The notes under the pieces were generated by a model, which was not told where the DNA came from, searched no databases, and saw only the letters and a list, made by a program, of their open reading frames with translations. A stretch of DNA of 64,000 bases, taken from Apus apus. Its lineage: Eukaryota > Chordata > Aves > Apodiformes > Apodidae. Of this stretch, positions 63,012 to 64,000 are shown in pieces (the first letter of the stretch is position 1; every line of letters begins with the position of its first letter). The DNA is taken from positions 2,170,001 to 2,234,000 of the forward strand of contig NC_067305.1 of the NCBI RefSeq assembly GCF_020740795.1. The letters run 5' to 3'. A program made the translations under genes and the position numbers.

Positions 63012-64000
63012 AGGCTCCCGCCCGTCTCCCCGCTCGCCCTCAGTTTCCCCCGTCCCCAGTTTGTCCCGGCAGCTCGGGAACTGGTGCTTCTCTCCGAGAC
63101 GGGAGCTCCCCGCGCCTTCTTTCCCCACCGTTTGGCTCCTGATGTCGCTCTGGTTCTGGGTTTGTCTGTAGCTGTGCCAGTCCCCCGGGGGATGCTCGGA
63201 CGCCCCGTTTTTCCCTGTGCCCGATGCTGGGGATGCCCGAGGTGCCCATGAAGCCGTGCAGTGTGGCTCTGACCCCACAGTAAGGTTTGGGCTGGATGTG
63301 GGCACCAGGAGACCATCGGGAGACCACAAGGCTTGGTCAGGACCGTGCTCATTGAAACCTTCTGCTCCTGTAGCACCTGGGCAGGGCAGTTGTTAACGTC
63401 ATACAAGCCCCCACCTCCCGCCTTGCAGCATCCTCTGCCCAATTCCCAGCTCATGGTGTGTCACTGAACCCCCGTGGGTCGTGGCTCCACCTGTGAAAGC
63501 TGAACAAGAGCAAAATCCCCCCCCCCCCCCCCGAAAGGATCAGCTTTACCTGAGGATCCGTCCCTGTGTGAGAGCCACTGGGGACACACACACACACACA
63601 CACACACACGATACTCAGGACTCCTTGCCAGGTCACATCTGCATCCCCCCTCGCTGACCCCACTCCCGGGACGCTGCCAGAGCCGGGGGGGTGAGGGGAG
63701 GCTGAGGGGAGCGATCCTGTTACACCTCACAGCAGTAACAGGAGAGGGCACAAACTGCTGCCAAAGCACCTGCTCCCCGGCCCCGCCGCTGCCCCCGGAT
63801 CATCTTCCCAGCCAAGCCCCTCCCTGAGCGAGACCTGCCGGGGCTGCTACAGGCTCTGACTCTCCCAAAGCAGCTCCTGGGCTCATCCCAGCTGCAAACC
63901 CCAGTGCTGGGACAAGCCCTTGGGCTTTGCCGTGTCTCCCCCCCAGTGCTGGTGGGGGCAGGACACACACCAGCCCCAGCCCCTGGCCTTTGTAGGGACC
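63012..64000. other. AMH downstream flank
   Basis: It should begin with the AMH 3' UTR, but I find no AATAAA or ATTAAA before the window ends. The stretch holds a 16-C run (63517-63532) and a (CA)13 run (63584-63609). The next gene of the syntenic block is not visible. Confidence 0.6.
63584..63609. repeat. (AC)13 microsatellite
   Basis: A perfect dinucleotide run of 26 bases, probably polymorphic. Confidence 0.95.

Noticed and set aside
61944-63329. Minus-strand open frame of 461 codons
   Set aside because: It is the antisense shadow of GC-rich AMH exon 5. The plus strand has clear TGF-beta family homology.

Overview
The window is vertebrate nuclear DNA, almost certainly from a bird. It carries spliced genes with GT-AG introns and about twenty fragments of the CR1 LINE family, the dominant avian retroposon. 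The gene order DOT1L (+), PLEKHJ1 (-), SF3A2 (+), AMH (+) is that of human 19p13.3 and, from general knowledge, of chicken chromosome 28, a GC-rich microchromosome. I cannot name the species from the sequence. No bacterial, phage, CRISPR or viral system is present.

Layout. 1-38.2 kb: the 3' two thirds of DOT1L, the H3K79 methyltransferase. Eighteen shared coding exons run from the end of the catalytic domain to near the C-terminus. Two mutually exclusive last exons follow (27908-28500 and 30660 onward), and then a long inferred 3' UTR. The introns hold eleven or more antisense CR1 fragments and a strictly periodic 31-bp minisatellite. 39.5-49.2 kb: PLEKHJ1 on the minus strand, six coding exons giving 149 residues, with two minisatellites in its introns. 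49.24-49.38 kb: a short CpG-rich divergent promoter shared with SF3A2. 49.4-56.5 kb: SF3A2, a U2 snRNP subunit, with a very G-rich first intron and eight coding exons giving 315 residues. 58.7-63.0 kb: AMH, five exons giving 671 residues, with SF-1 and SOX-like sites in the proximal promoter. 63.0-64.0 kb: downstream flank without a recognisable gene.

The four genes are not a functional pathway; their linkage is conserved synteny. DOT1L modifies chromatin at transcribed genes, PLEKHJ1 is a small PH-domain protein, SF3A2 works in the spliceosome, and AMH is a TGF-beta family hormone of gonad development. The most unusual features are: the strand-skew switch at the PLEKHJ1/SF3A2 promoter; the palindrome-bearing minisatellite in DOT1L; the minisatellite in PLEKHJ1 that is open in all three minus frames; the choice of DOT1L 3' ends; a CR1 copy that begins almost at an SF3A2 splice donor; and a glycosylation sequon lying across the predicted AMH processing site. 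Exon borders were placed by reading splice signals, phase and remembered homology, not by alignment software.
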